Shown piece by piece: positions 25,071 to 36,592 of a DNA stretch of 64,000 bases. The DNA lies in NCBI GenBank assembly GCA_950295325.1, contig OX485805.1, forward strand, positions 51,732,758 through 51,796,757. Reading direction: 5' to 3'. Numbering within the stretch: the stretch's first letter is position 1; the number at the start of each line of letters is the position of its first letter. A model generated the notes under the pieces. The model had not been told where the DNA came from. It ran no database searches and worked only from the letters and a program-made list of their open reading frames with translations. The position numbers were made by a program, and so were the translations under genes. The stretch is from Polytrichum commune. Taxonomy: Eukaryota > Streptophyta > Polytrichopsida > Polytrichales > Polytrichaceae.

Positions 25071-28000
25071 CTATGTTTTTTCCTTTTGTGCGGTATTTGG
25101 GAATTTGTCATGACAATATGTGAATTCAATGAATTGTATGACGTTTGGTTGGGTTGGCGTTAGGGGGGGTTGGCTTTCGGAGGGGGCACCTAGCACACAT
25201 AGAATGTGTGACCTGAGTTTGGCTAGACATGTGCATGGTGTGGTGTGACATGAGCATTGGAGTAGCCAAGTTGGGACTGTGTTATCTTGTGGTATGAGAT
25301 TTTGGTTACCGGCATTTATAAGGGTGTAATATCTTGTATGTCTGCTTGATTGTAATGTATGTACTATTTGGTGTTCTGCTTTATTGTGTCGGGCTATACG
25401 CAATCTTTTTAGGTGCGGGTTTGAACATGTTGAGAGTAGGTGTGGCCATGTATCTAGGGCATTATTAGGGCATAGTGTACAGTTCGGGTTTGGGTATATA
25501 TTGGGCCAAAATAAGTGTTTACGGTGGTTACCCATGTATTGGGCGTATCGTAGTTTTAGGGTTTGTGTAATCTGGGCGTATGTTATTCCATGGTTTTTCC
25601 ATAATTGGTTGGAGAGTTTGGGGTTGATTTGGTCGTTGGATGTCCATTTGTCTATGTATGTCACCACCTTAGTCCACCCAACTATGGTGGGGGGTCCTTG
25701 GACCTTGTTGTATGGGTACCTCAAAGCCCTTTGGGGGGATACCATGTCCGGTATCTTCAAGGCACTAGTGGCTAGCTAGGAACTAGTATAGTGTGTCACT
25801 ATAGTGTCCATCCTCGAAAGGGGAGAGTAGTATTGTCCCAATGTCCCCTTGTCCCCTTGTCCAGTGGGCATCGGGTCATTGGCATTACGAACGGACACTT
25901 TATTCACGCCAGCCCCTTAAAAGGGACCGGAGTTTCTATCTATCTGTCTATGTATGAGAATTTGGATTGGGCCCATTTTAATTCTTGGTTTTTGTGTTCT
26001 TTGTTAACGTATGTGTGTAGGTTCCGTATGGCACCCGTGTGTGTTCCAGTTGGGACTCCGTTGAGCCAATATGGCGTGGTGTGGGCCGTATGTATTCTAG
26101 GGGTGTTGGTTGGCTTGTCTAGGAGAGCCCCATTGTTTGCTAGTTGGTCCGCGATTTCGTTGCCTATCATTCATGTGTGTGCCCTGACTTTTTGTATTAT
26201 GATTATGTGTGTGGACCATGTTATGTGGTTGACTATGGCGGAGATGAGTAGCTTATTTGGGTGATTATGCTGGAACGATGGATGTCGTATATGGTTGTGT
26301 ATTAGATATATATTGTTAAGGTTGTATGTGAATATGTGTGTATCTTGTGTGTGGTGTTGTGTTTCTTGAATTGCTATGAGGAGGGTGTTTAATTCAACTA
26401 TGAGGATATTTTGTAGGCCTGGTAGTCTCTGTGCGATTCTAAGGTTGTTGGCGGGGCAATATACACCTAAGCCGGCTGTGTTCCCTACGCCGTTCTCATC
26501 TGGAGGGATAAATGATCCGTCCGTATATATGCATTGTTGGGGTTTGAATTTAAGGGGGTGATTGTGATATAGCTTTGTTGGTAGTTGTTGTGGTAAGTGG
26601 GTGCTTTCCTGGTGTTCATATATTGGGGCTTAATGCTATGCCTGGGACATTTTTATTTTTTTTCTTAGGGGGGGTATTTTGTTGTGGGTGTATTTTGGCT
26701 TTGATGTTCTAGAGCTCAAGTATGTTGGTTGTAAGTTGGTTGGGTACTCTAGATTTGTCTAGGAGGGAGTTTTGGTTGTGTATGCTAATTATGGTGGTGT
26801 ATTGGTTTTCTAGTTGGTGTAAATATTCTGGCCATTCTGTTGTTGGGTTGTATTGTATGGTGTTGGGAGGTATGCTTGCTATTATATGTACCTCTGCATG
26901 CGTTAGTGGGAGGGAGTTTTCTATATGATTGATTATGATGATGGTTGTGGTATTGCGGTCTTCTTGGGTGGCCATGCAGGCCCAATGGATGGAGGTTATA
27001 GCAGTTTTGAAGTCTGGGGGGTGGGCTAGGCCGTTGCCTTTCTATTTTGACGAGTATGCATGTCCCATCGAGCCAAATATTATGTCTCGGTTGTGTGAGG
27101 AGTTATACTGGGTAAGTGTTATTGGGCATGTAAGGGGTGAGGAGTAGTACGAGTGTGTAATATTATATGTTTCTATTAGGGCTTGAAGGGTGGAGGGGTG
27201 GAGGGTTTGATGGTTGTTATTTGGATTGTGTTTTTTTGGTCTTCTTTTTGGGAGGACTCTAATATATCTTTGGGTTAACCATAATATCTCGGTGGTAAAG
27301 TCATGTGGTGGGGGGTTTAAAGAGTGGGTCATGGGGTGCTTTTGGTTTTGGTTGTATCTTTCCCATAGCCATTGTAGTCTTGTGAGTGGCATGGTAAGGA
27401 TGAATGCTCCCGTTTGGTCGTATATGTTGGATTCCGTTCCATGTATTTGCATAGTGGGTTTGTCGGTGATGATATCTTTGTGTGGGTTACATTCCTTAAT
27501 GCTTAATGTGAAGTTTGTGGCTATGATGGGTGGGCGGGTGAATCTTCGGTCATGGGATTGTGAGAAATTTATGCATGAGTTATATGCGGCGAGGGTGTTG
27601 GTTTTGAGTTGGTTTTGTAGGAATTTGTGGAGTATAAATACATTATGGTCTAGGGTGATATTGTCGTGGTGAAGGAGTATTGCTTCCACCCATTTTGTCT
27701 TGGGAGTGGGTGGTTGTTCCATTGACATAGGAAGTGTTGCTTTATGGCTTTGGCTCCCCATTTGTCTTTGTGTGTTGTTATTTTGGCGCTTATTATGGCT
27801 TGGATTGGTCTTCCATTTATGGAGTCTACTTGATTGTTGGTGTTTGTGGGTGGGGTGTATATAGGTTCTTGTTGCGGGGGGTTATGATTTGTGGGTGGGA
27901 TACTTGGGAATAGCAATCGGGCTTGTGCTAAGGCTTCTTTGATGAGTTTGGGGTAGTTTGGAATTTTGGTTTGAATTCTTTAGGGGATAGTATTTGGAGG

Positions 28001-29838
28001 GTGTCATGGTTTTGGATTTGGTGGAGGGTGGTGATGTTGTACGTGTGTAGTTTGTTGAGATGTTTTTTTGAGGCTTGCTTATGTTATGGGGAGAGGTGGG
28101 CGTATCCCGTGGTTCGTGTCCGTGCAAGTTCTATTGCTGATTGTTTTATGGGAAAATGCTTTATCGTGGTGTGTACGTGTATTTTGGATTCCCTTAGCTT
28201 TCGAGTAGGTATAATGTGCGTGTTGTGGGTGACCTACCACATGCTTGGTATTTTAGGTGGGGGAGGTGGTATAACCCTCCGTATTTTGCTATGATATATT
28301 TGGTTAGGCCTTGGTAGATTTGGCCTAGTTGACCTTGGTCATTGAGGGCGTTTAGTAGTTGTTTACCAATACAATTGATGTATTCGGGGAGGAGGGAAGT
28401 GGTGTTAATAGCAAAATCCTCGTTGGGGAGGTGGGTGAGTATGTTCGATGTGCTTTGGGGTAGGTTACAAATTTCTTTGGTTAGCAGAGTGAGGATCTTG
28501 TCTAATTTTTTGATGTCTAGTTTGGAGAATGGGACTGCGTAGTAGGCACAGGCTATTCCCGGCTTTATTAATGTGTTGAGGATGTGTATTTTTTGCTTAA
28601 TCGTAGTTGGGGATGTCATTAGTAGTTTGCTTTGTTTTTTGGCTTTTTCGAGGGTATTGTTTCTTTGGATGTTCCATTTTAGGGAGGGCACAAGGTGGAT
28701 GCCGAGGTATGTGTATGGTTCATTTTGTGTGAGGATAGGGAAGGGTTGGTTCTTGAAGTGGATATGTTGTGCATGTATGTATGCTTTGAAGAGGGTGGGT
28801 TTTAACTTTGATTTGTTTGGGCATCATATGATTGCGCATTTGGAGAGGTTGAGGTCTAGGAATACCCATTATGATAATTTTTGGAGTTTGTGGATTTGTG
28901 GTTGGATGTGTGCTACGTTGTCGGTGAGGATGGCCAGATCGTTGGCATATGCTATAGTGTTACATACGGATGTTGATGTTTTGAGGGGGTATCCAATCTT
29001 GTTTTTTTTCTAGCCATCTAAGGAGTGGGTCTAAGAAAATGATAAAAAGGTAGGGGCTTAGAGTGTCTCCTTGGATGGTGCCTCTGTTGATGTGAACTGG
29101 TGGAGTTGTTCCAAAGTGGTTGCCCTGGAAGGAGGTGGTTGAGTTTGTATATATGTTTCCTATTAATTCGACGGCGTCTCGGGGGTACCCTAAGTCTTTC
29201 ATCAGTGCAAGTAGTCTTGCATGGTCTATGGATCCAAAGGCGTTTTTAAAGTCTATGTAGGTAATGTAGATGTCATTATTGGTTAAGCGAGCATCTTCTA
29301 GTGTTGTTATTATCGTTTGGATTTGCCGGGTTGTGTTTCTTTGTGGTCTAAAGCCTTCTTGGCTATAGTGTATTATTTTGTATTTTTTGCCATAGCTTGT
29401 GAGGAGCGCAGTGAGCGTGCTGGTGTAGAGTTTATAAATGGTGTTGGCGAGAGGGATCGGTCTATAGTTGGTAAGTAGTAATGGGTTGCCTTTCTTGTGG
29501 AGGAGTATGGTTGTGCTATATTTTCACTATTGGGGTATGTTTTTTTGGTGATAGCATTGCCGGAAAAAGAGAAATAGCATGTCGTGGAAGGTTGGATAGA
29601 GGGCTTTAAGGATCTCATTTGGGATGTTGTCAAGACCTGGAGTTTTGCCTCTAGCTAGTTTTTTTAGGCAATTATCGAACACTTCTCGAGAGAAGTTCTC
29701 CGATATTTTGGAATTGTGGGGACCTCTTTTTTTGATAGTGAATCCGTCTTGATCGTGCCATGGGTATTTTCGGACTACACATTGGCATGCTGTGGGGTGA
29801 TCCGTGGGGTCATTATTGTAGTGTGAATTTTTTGGCTA
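25071..29838 (-). pseudogene. LINE ORF2 remnant: reverse transcriptase, RNase H, zinc-binding tail
   Basis: RT core: GKTPGLDNIPNEIL (about 29600), TILLHKKGNP, YRPIPLANTIYKL, ITYIDFKNAFGSIDH (29250), RGTIQGDTLSPYLF (29080), then YANDLAIL at 28935-28950, where YADD is expected. RNase H follows: YTDGSF (about 26525), VELNTLLIAIQ, GNEIADQLAN (26160). The tail has CTLCPNNALDTWPHLLSTC (25400-25460). Frame-breaking codons include tandem TAG TGA (29529-29524) where WW is expected, TAA (28871-28869) and TGA (28826-28824). No endonuclease domain was found upstream. The damaged catalytic Asp and stops mean it is inactive. Confidence 0.88.
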
Positions 29839-31190
29839 TAGTTTGTTCTTACTAGAGGTAGAAGGCTAACCACTAGTAAAATTACGCAAAAATGTATTTT
29901 AAAGCTAAATACAGTGTAAATAGAAGGCTATAAGCGGTTCCTAGTAGTTCTCAGCCTGCCGGCAGTTACTGAAAGGGTCTGGCTATAAGGAGTCTCTCTC
30001 TGACGAGAGAGGCATATCATTTTCAATTGTATATGTGATTATAGTTGTGAGAGCTAGGAGAGCAGCACATGCTATAGGCTAGGTGCAGAAGATAAAAACA
30101 AGTCGTGGCTATGAAATCCTGAGATAGGAGTATAGGCTATAGACAATATTTGTGTAGAAGGATAGTTGGCTAACCAAGATATAGCCTGGTAGCCTTGTTG
30201 AAAACATTGATTGACGGACAATTAGACTGTGAGTTTTTGGTGAATGGAATGTTATCATTTTGAATGGAGAAAAGGGCACATAAAGATGTTATCAGAGTAA
30301 TATGTATGAGTGTACACTACTAGAAAATCATGACCAAATCAACAGAAAATCAACAGATTTATGTTAATTCGGGCACTGCAATGACCAATTTCACTTATTT
30401 TTGACCTATTGTAAAAATCAACAGTTTGGTGTCTATTTTTTTGTTGATCTGAATAGTGCAATGACCAAATCAACAAATTTTAGTAAATGTAGAATCTTTT
30501 TGGAATATTATAGAATCTATTGGAATATTATAGAATACTTTTAATCTTTTGCAATTTATGAATTCAATTTATGGACTTGTAAGTGTATGTGTGTGAAAAT
30601 AATTACGAATTCGAAAGAAAGAAAATATTATAAATAAATAATGATATTAGATAATAATAATAATAGACGGTAACTAGTAAATGATATATTATAAAAATAA
30701 AAAAATAGAAGATTGTAAATAGAAAATAATAATTTATAAACTGTAAATTTTAGAAAGTAAAAAATAAATAATAGACAATAAATAGTAAATAATGGGCAAA
30801 AAACAACAAATAGTGGAAAATAAATAATAAATAGTAAATAGTAAATATCAATAAATAAATATTACACAGTAAAAATATCAGACAATAAAATTAGACATTA
30901 AATAGTAAAAGGAGGTAATAAATTATATACAGTAAATATTTATATAAAATATTTACTGTAAATATATACAATAAATATACAGTAAAGAAAGGAAATATAT
31001 TATATACAATAAATATATACATCAAGTAGGTAGTAAAGATAAAATAGTGGCCTTAGTTTAGAAAGGTTTGAAGCACTCCATATATATCATGTGTGATATG
31101 ATGACTTAGTGGTTAAGGCACATGTGTGGATATCACTATGCGCCTCTCGAATATGTATGTGGACTTTTGTAGCCATTCCGTGTAGACTGC
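29839..31190. other. Foreign segment inside the LINE, with a CACTA-like terminus and an AT-rich minisatellite
   Basis: The A/C strand skew of the LINE stops here. At 30315 the sequence CACTACTAGAAAATC resembles a CACTA-element end and is followed by repeated TGACCAAATCAAC-type subterminal motifs (30330, 30379, 30463). From 30630 to 31035 the DNA is a degenerate AT-rich minisatellite built on TAAATAGTAAAT/AATAAAT. The matching right CACTA end was not found. It takes the place where the LINE endonuclease should be. Confidence 0.6.
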
Positions 31191-31194
31191 GGGA

Positions 31195-32772
31195 TTAAGG
31201 TATTAGATGTGACACCATCCCACTTGTTTGTTGGTGTGGGACCGCACCAAAGACTTGCTTTATGGCTCGGGTAATGGAGGTTTGGGTTTCGCGTTGTAAA
31301 AGATTGTTTGCTACGATGGTAGTGCTAATCCGTAGCTCCGATGGATTGCCGGTTCCTTGATCCCTTGTGATGCTTACTTGGAGTTTTTTGTGGTTGAAAA
31401 CAATTTCATCTTTGAGCACGTTGTCTCTCGCTTTTTCCATGGTAAGGGTGAGGAATGCGAAGTTCTTGTCTATTTCCGGTTTGATGAGGTCCATGAATTC
31501 GTGTTATTTTCCGGAGTAATAACTTTTACGTACAAGGGCCTCGAAGATGTAAAATGCGTATTCGTAACGTAATGATTTTTCTTTGAGGTGTAATCGGAAG
31601 TTGCGGGCCTTAGTGACGAGTTCGTATTACTTCTGAACCTTTCTGATGACTAATGCATCATCTTCCAACTCTATGGCGAATGCTCAACTACCTTGAAGAA
31701 GTGCAATTTCGTCACATTGTGGATATTGGAGGTGGAATTTAATAAATTCCGCCCAATTTTTTGTTATGGCGTTGAGACCAATGTCAAGTGGGTTTGAATA
31801 AGTTGTTCCGAGGGGTATGTCTAATTGCCGGAGTCTTTCTAGATATGTCATTTTCACCTCTTGTCTACTAATGCTCTTGAAGCCGTAGTCAAATCAGATG
31901 GTGATGTGGAATCTTTCAGAGATTCCGATTGTGGAATTAATATTTTCTTACCTTGGGATTTGTGTAAAGTGAAGATGGTTGTCGGGGACCACATCTGGTC
32001 TCTCACTTGGGTATAATAGTTGCGGAGCACGCGGGAATACTCTCTGGAGTGTCTTAAAATCTATGATTTCTTTTAAGGGGGTCCCGATTTTTGCGAAGTC
32101 TTCATTGGTGTGAAGTTCACGTATGATGTCTTTGGCCTTGTGAAGCGCGACGACTTCATGAATTGGAAAGCCTAGCCACATTTATGAAACTATGTCTATG
32201 CTCGGGATTGTTTTTTTGGGCCTCATGTTTTGGAATTTAGTTGAGGTGGAGTTAGCCGTATGTCTCTCCGCCTCACTTCTTCTTCTCTTAGTGCTATGGG
32301 TGTCGATGGTGGCTTCCTTTCTCGGGCTTTTGTGTAATGTTGTTGTGGATGTCGTTTCCACTAGATTGACGGTGTCTAGTCGAGATGTGGCGGTGGAGAG
32401 TTGGAGGGTACTCCCTCCATACTCGGGGGAGATGTCTTCAAGTTGCATGTCGATGTCAAGTTCATTATACGTGGCCTTCATTTTGATAGGTGTAGGTTGT
32501 CTTGCTTGAGCGTCTCCTATTAATGTGCGTCGTCCCCTTAGCTTGCTCATGGTCTTGCCTTTGTTCTCGGTCCCGCCCCTATTTCCAGCCACTTCTCCGG
32601 TTCCGCCTTGTCCTTCATTACTTGGGCTCTTATGTTGGGTCTCTCTCCTTTGCCATGCCCCGCCCCTGCCTGCGGTTCCGCTGCCGGTGCCGGCCGTACC
32701 TTTGCTGCCATGTTCGTTGGTTCTCTTTCGCTCCGCCCCGCCCCGCCCCTGCAAATTTGTCATCGGTGCCAC
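31195..32772 (-). pseudogene. LINE ORF1 remnant (nucleic-acid-binding-like)
   Basis: One frame runs from the ATG at 32772 through a Gly/Arg/Lys-rich N-terminus to the stop at 31195, interrupted by single stop codons (TAA directly before 32181, TGA and TAA within 31600-31890). The C-terminal part (NFAFLTLTMEKARDNVL, FNHKKLQVSI) is reminiscent of the RRM-like segment of plant LINE ORF1 proteins. No CCHC zinc knuckle was seen. Function is inferred from position and composition. Confidence 0.6.
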
Positions 32773-33008
32773 CCCTACTTGCCATTCTGTCGCCGGTGCT
32801 ACGTCCCGCCCAACCTCTGCTTGTGGCTCCGCCCGCTGTTACAATTATGTGTTCTTCCCTGCTTCTTATCCCTTCACTAATGTCTCTCTTGCTTCTGACT
32901 TCGTTGTTGGAAGTCATCTTGATTGAGGTTGGGGTGATGGTAAGTTGGATGAGAGAATGTGTGAAGCATTGGGGTATTTGAGAGTAACCTTGTGGGTGGT
33001 AGGGTTGT

Positions 33009-33954
33009 CTATTTTGGCATTGTTGGATTTGTTTGAGCTTGGAGTTTTTGTATTTTTTGGTGGGTTTTTTTTTTCCATCCTTGGAACGGATGCGTGTTTG
33101 TGAGGTGTTTTCCGATCTTGGATGGTGTGGTGGGTGGAGATGTAGGAAGATTTGTGGTGTGTAGATCTATATAGGTTTCGGTGTTTTGGCATTGTGGATC
33201 CGATTTTAGTTGAGTTTTGTTGCAGTTTTGAGTGGATGGTGGTTTGCTTGTTTTGGGATAATTAGGTGTCAAAGTGTGGCTTATTAATTTAGGATTTGTT
33301 GGCGTGCTTTGGTAGTTTGTGTGGTTTTTAGTATGGATTTGGTGTGGAGGGTGCTTAATCTTAATCATGTGGAGGCGCATGTAGAGGTGCCAATGTTTTT
33401 TGGAGGTAAGTTTATAGATAGTTTGTTTTTTATTTTTAGACTTTTTTTGATGAAATTGTTTGCTAGATGATGGGTGCAAGTGGTTTTGCTTACCCTTGTG
33501 GCATTGTGTTGTGTGGGTGGCAATGGCGATTTTGTTGTTCGTGGAACGCATTGCGATCTTGGAGGTGGCCTTTGGTGGTGGTTTATTGTTGTTAGGAGGT
33601 GGTAGTTTGTTGGGTGGGTTGGCATTGTTGAGTGAAACCTTAGTGGACAACTCATTGTGGGTGAGCGGCAACAACTTAGTGAGTAGATTGTGGGTGGTGA
33701 CATTGGAGGGTGGTAGCTTGGTGGATAGATTGTGGGGTTAGCATTGATGGGTGAGCATTGTGGTGTGTGTAATCACACAAGGCGATGGTGCATATGAGCA
33801 CCCATGTTATGAATGAGAGTGAAACCCTAGTGTTGATGGTGCATGTTGGTGTTGGTGCTCTTCTTTCTCCTTCATCTCCTAGATCTAGATCTGATCTTCT
33901 TTCCTCCTCTCTCTTGAGCCCAGCTTCTTGATGCCCTCTAGTTGCAGCGGCCAT
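33009..33954 (-). other. 5' region of the LINE, A/C-rich on its sense strand
   Basis: A 221-codon frame (33674-33009) is rich in Thr, Lys, Pro, Asn and Ser. A second frame begins at 33954 with an MAAATRGHQEAG start. The composition follows the coding-strand skew of the element, so these may be untranslated leader rather than proteins. Confidence 0.4.
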
Positions 33955-34565
33955 CTCCTCTCGAAATGCTGGGGTCTTGACTTAGCCTTAATCTAGTCTG
34001 TCTGCTTCTGTATTGTGTTGTTTCTGCTGCTGCTGCTCCTTCGGGAGGTCTCCTGTCTCAAACTCCTGCAATGACAGACGCTTCGGTAGCTGGGATCAGT
34101 TTCTTCCGTGACTCTGAGTCTCCGGTGAGCAGGGGCTGCTTCCGAACTAGTTCAGCTGGATTGATGAATCTTAACTTAGTCGTAGCCTGCTTCTTCCTCT
34201 CGCAAGCTCCCCTGCAGTGGTTCGTGTCCGAATGGTAGCACGCACTCAGACCGAGGACTAACAACCCCATGGGCCATAAATGACGTGAATGACAAAGGAT
34301 CTTTCTAAGTGCCGTGTATCCAGGTGATCTCGATCGGATAGAGTGCAGGGGCTTCATTGAAGGTGCAAATTGATGGGGGCTCACGCACAACAAAGTTAGC
34401 GGGAGGAGTAGTCCGTATACCAAGCTTACTTGCTTGGGATTTTCTTTGGCGCCAATGATTTATTGTAACTTAAGTTTCTTCGCTTTTAATCTTCCAACAA
34501 ATGATGCAACAACTCGGATTCTTCAATTACTAGAGTGGCATAAGCCGGTACCCACTTCTCCGCCG
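33955..34565. other. Intergenic DNA, mixed composition
   Basis: It contains a short CTG run (34029-34043). A minus-strand frame of 121 codons (34423-34058) resembles nothing I recognise. It may belong to the 5' end of the LINE or to an older element. Confidence 0.4.
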
Positions 34566-35390
34566 TTTGGTGCGTATTAGAGTTGTCCATAAAGTCCCTC
34601 AATGAGAAACAAAACCGTGGGGTTGATCCTTCTTTGAGAAAATTTTCTACTAAGAGCTCATTGGTTCATCTTGCATCGGAGCATGTTTGAAAGTTGAGTG
34701 AAACTTCTAGGACCTCTTTTTTTCATCTTTCCAGTTTCGAGAGAATTTAGGATCTAAACTAGGGTATGTGCATGGGTCCCGTTCAGTGTTCAAGATTGAA
34801 GCCCTCGTACGAGTTTCATTTGAAGGGCTTTCAAATTTCAGTCTTTCAGTTGAAGGGCTGGTTCAAATCCATGACGTCAATCCAAGAATATAAAAATTAA
34901 ATACAACAATCGTATTAAACTTGTGCATGAATTATATGGTACATGTCTCTAGTACAATGTGAAGAATTAAGAATCAACCATCTAACTCTACTTCTTGTAG
35001 TGACAATGCCCTATGCTTGTTGGTTCTTGTGGCGGGCATATTGAGGACTTCAAGTGATGTCTTCATGTTCAAGTTGGGGTTGCATTTTGAAGGGCTATTT
35101 TGAGAGAGGTATATTTTGAAGGGCCAAATCGCGCTTGAAGGGCATTGAAGACATCAATCTTGAACACTAGACCCGTTGTCCTAAATCTTGGATTAGCCTT
35201 TGCAAGGCTAGCTTGGCCCACCCATACTAGTAGGACAAACTAGAAAGCCAACTTTCAATATCCCGACACCACTCATTGTGTATGGTAATTTAAGCATCGA
35301 GGAACTTGAATGACTTTGTGTTAATTCTCATAAACTCAAGGTTTGGGAATAAACCCAGGGTTTCATTTGCTTCGCTTTTCAAATTACTTT
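34566..35390 (+). repeat. Dispersed repeat family R2, copy 2 (interrupted by a hAT-like element)
   Basis: It shares the R2 blocks (GTTGATCCTTCTTTGAGAA, AGAGCTCATT, GGCTAGCTTGGCCCACCCAT, TCATAAACTCAAGGTTTGGG) and extends further right than copy 1, matching copy 3 there. Its continuity is broken only by the insertion at 34784-35169. Confidence 0.75.
34776..35177. mobile_element. Non-autonomous hAT-like element (34784-35169) with its 8-bp target duplication
   Basis: Terminal inverted repeats are CAGTGTTCAAGATTGA at the left and TCAATCTTGAACACTA at the right. They are flanked by GTCCCGTT (34776-34783) and GACCCGTT (35170-35177), an 8-bp duplication with one mismatch. R2 copy 1 shows the empty site. 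The body (386 bp) is non-coding, with repeated GAAGGGC motifs. The 8-bp duplication and CAGTG ends fit the hAT superfamily. Confidence 0.85.
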
Positions 35391-35804
35391 GATGGCTACC
35401 AATTACCAAATACCTTTTGGTATTCTAACTTGGAGAGAGGGAATTATCATATACAAGCATACCTCTCATCCGTCCAACATAGAAAACTTGACCTCCTATA
35501 GCTTTGTTGCCGATTCATGTCAAATGACCTTGAGTAGACTACTTTGAGGTCTTTAAAACTAAATCCAATGTCAAATCGACTAGAAAAGTAGCACATGGGT
35601 TGTATTCTATTTCCATGTTTCTATGTTGGATGAATGAGAGGTAAGCTCGTATAATGCTTTGTCTCCCTCTAACTTAAGGGACTGTGACAAGTAAATTTTT
35701 ATAGGTAAAGTGTTTTGACCCTTCAAGATCAATGTACAATCTACATGCACAATTTCTACAAGGTTCACCGGGTCATATAATAATCTCTTAATAAAAATCA
35801 CGGG
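35391..35804. other. Intergenic DNA without recognised features
   Basis: AT-rich, with a pair of similar GAGAGG motifs. No frame of interest. Confidence 0.5.
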
Positions 35805-35974
35805 CATAATATTATTAAGCAATGTGCATTTCTTCATGTGGGCCCTGAGAATCTAACCATGGGATGCCCTAACCTAATGCAAATTCAAACTTAATATGAA
35901 TATAATTGGGACATCCCATGGTTATATTCTGAGAGGCCCACACGAACAAACACACATTAGTCAATAATGTTATG
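35805..35974. mobile_element. Foldback MITE, family M2 (copy 1)
   Basis: 170 bp with arms of about 60 bp. The ends read CATAATATTATT and the complement of AATAATGTTATG; the inner arm motif is TAACCATGGGATG. A second copy lies at 47096-47251. The outermost bases match those of family M1. Confidence 0.8.
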
Positions 35975-36067
35975 GTGTGAAAACCTTTTTTGATGCTATG
36001 GGTTATATCAAGGATATAAGTAGAAGCATATTCATCTCTCTTATTGATGATCACAACTTCTTGTAGC

Positions 36068-36110
<43 letters not shown>

Positions 36111-36592
36111 TTACTATTGTACATGGATATGTTCACATTGGCTTCTTGAACCCTTATTGTAGGTTAAGGATATATGTTAAAATACACAACATGAGCATCC
36201 TTGGATGCAAATTCACATGTTTAAATTTTGATCATCAATTTCACATATGAGTATATTTTTATTAAACTTTGACGTAAGATGTAAATGTAAGAAAACTCAA
36301 CATTATTATGTTAAGAGCATAGATTTAAGACTTGGTGAAGCTCATAAAGTTTGTATATATGTGTTGTACATCGAGCCCTTTGGTCCATCAACGGTCAAGG
36401 TATTCAACTGACTTGAAAAATGCACTTGGAGAATGAGTTGATTTTATGTACATCTTTAACACGCTAACAAATATACTAAAAGAATGTAGCTCAAATACAT
36501 GTTCTTGTGTATCTAGAGGCCTAACTTGGGCCCATCATACTCGTAGGGTGAAATGACAAAGGGATATTACACATTCCAATGCGTGGAAAAAA
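35975..36592. other. Intergenic DNA with TA/TG microsatellites
   Basis: A (TA)n then (TG)n composite lies at 36068-36111. No gene recognised. Confidence 0.6.

Larger units (their letters stand above)
24900..33954 (-). mobile_element. Decayed non-LTR (LINE-type) retrotransposon
   Basis: On the minus strand the order is 5' leader, ORF1 (32772-31195), reverse transcriptase (from 29838), linker, RNase H, C-terminal CxxC/H/C motif (to 25071). The whole coding strand is strikingly A+C-rich, except for a foreign 1.35-kb segment at 29839-31190. No LTRs are present. Many stop codons break the frames. The 5' and 3' limits are approximate: the skew starts and ends near these positions, and no target duplication was identified. 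Confidence 0.85.

Noticed and set aside
25384-28294. Long plus-strand frames (for example 25384-25779, 25791-26264, 27214-27672, 27971-28294)
   Set aside because: They are antisense shadows of the A/C-rich LINE coding strand; the minus-strand frames carry the RT, RNase H and CxxC motifs.
31090-31170. tRNA-like sequence with TAGTGGTTAAGG (A-box-like) near 31112
   Set aside because: No acceptable B box or cloverleaf follows; at most a SINE head fragment.
32502-32981. Plus-strand 159-codon frame
   Set aside because: Antisense to LINE ORF1; the translation is Cys/Pro/Leu low-complexity without domains.
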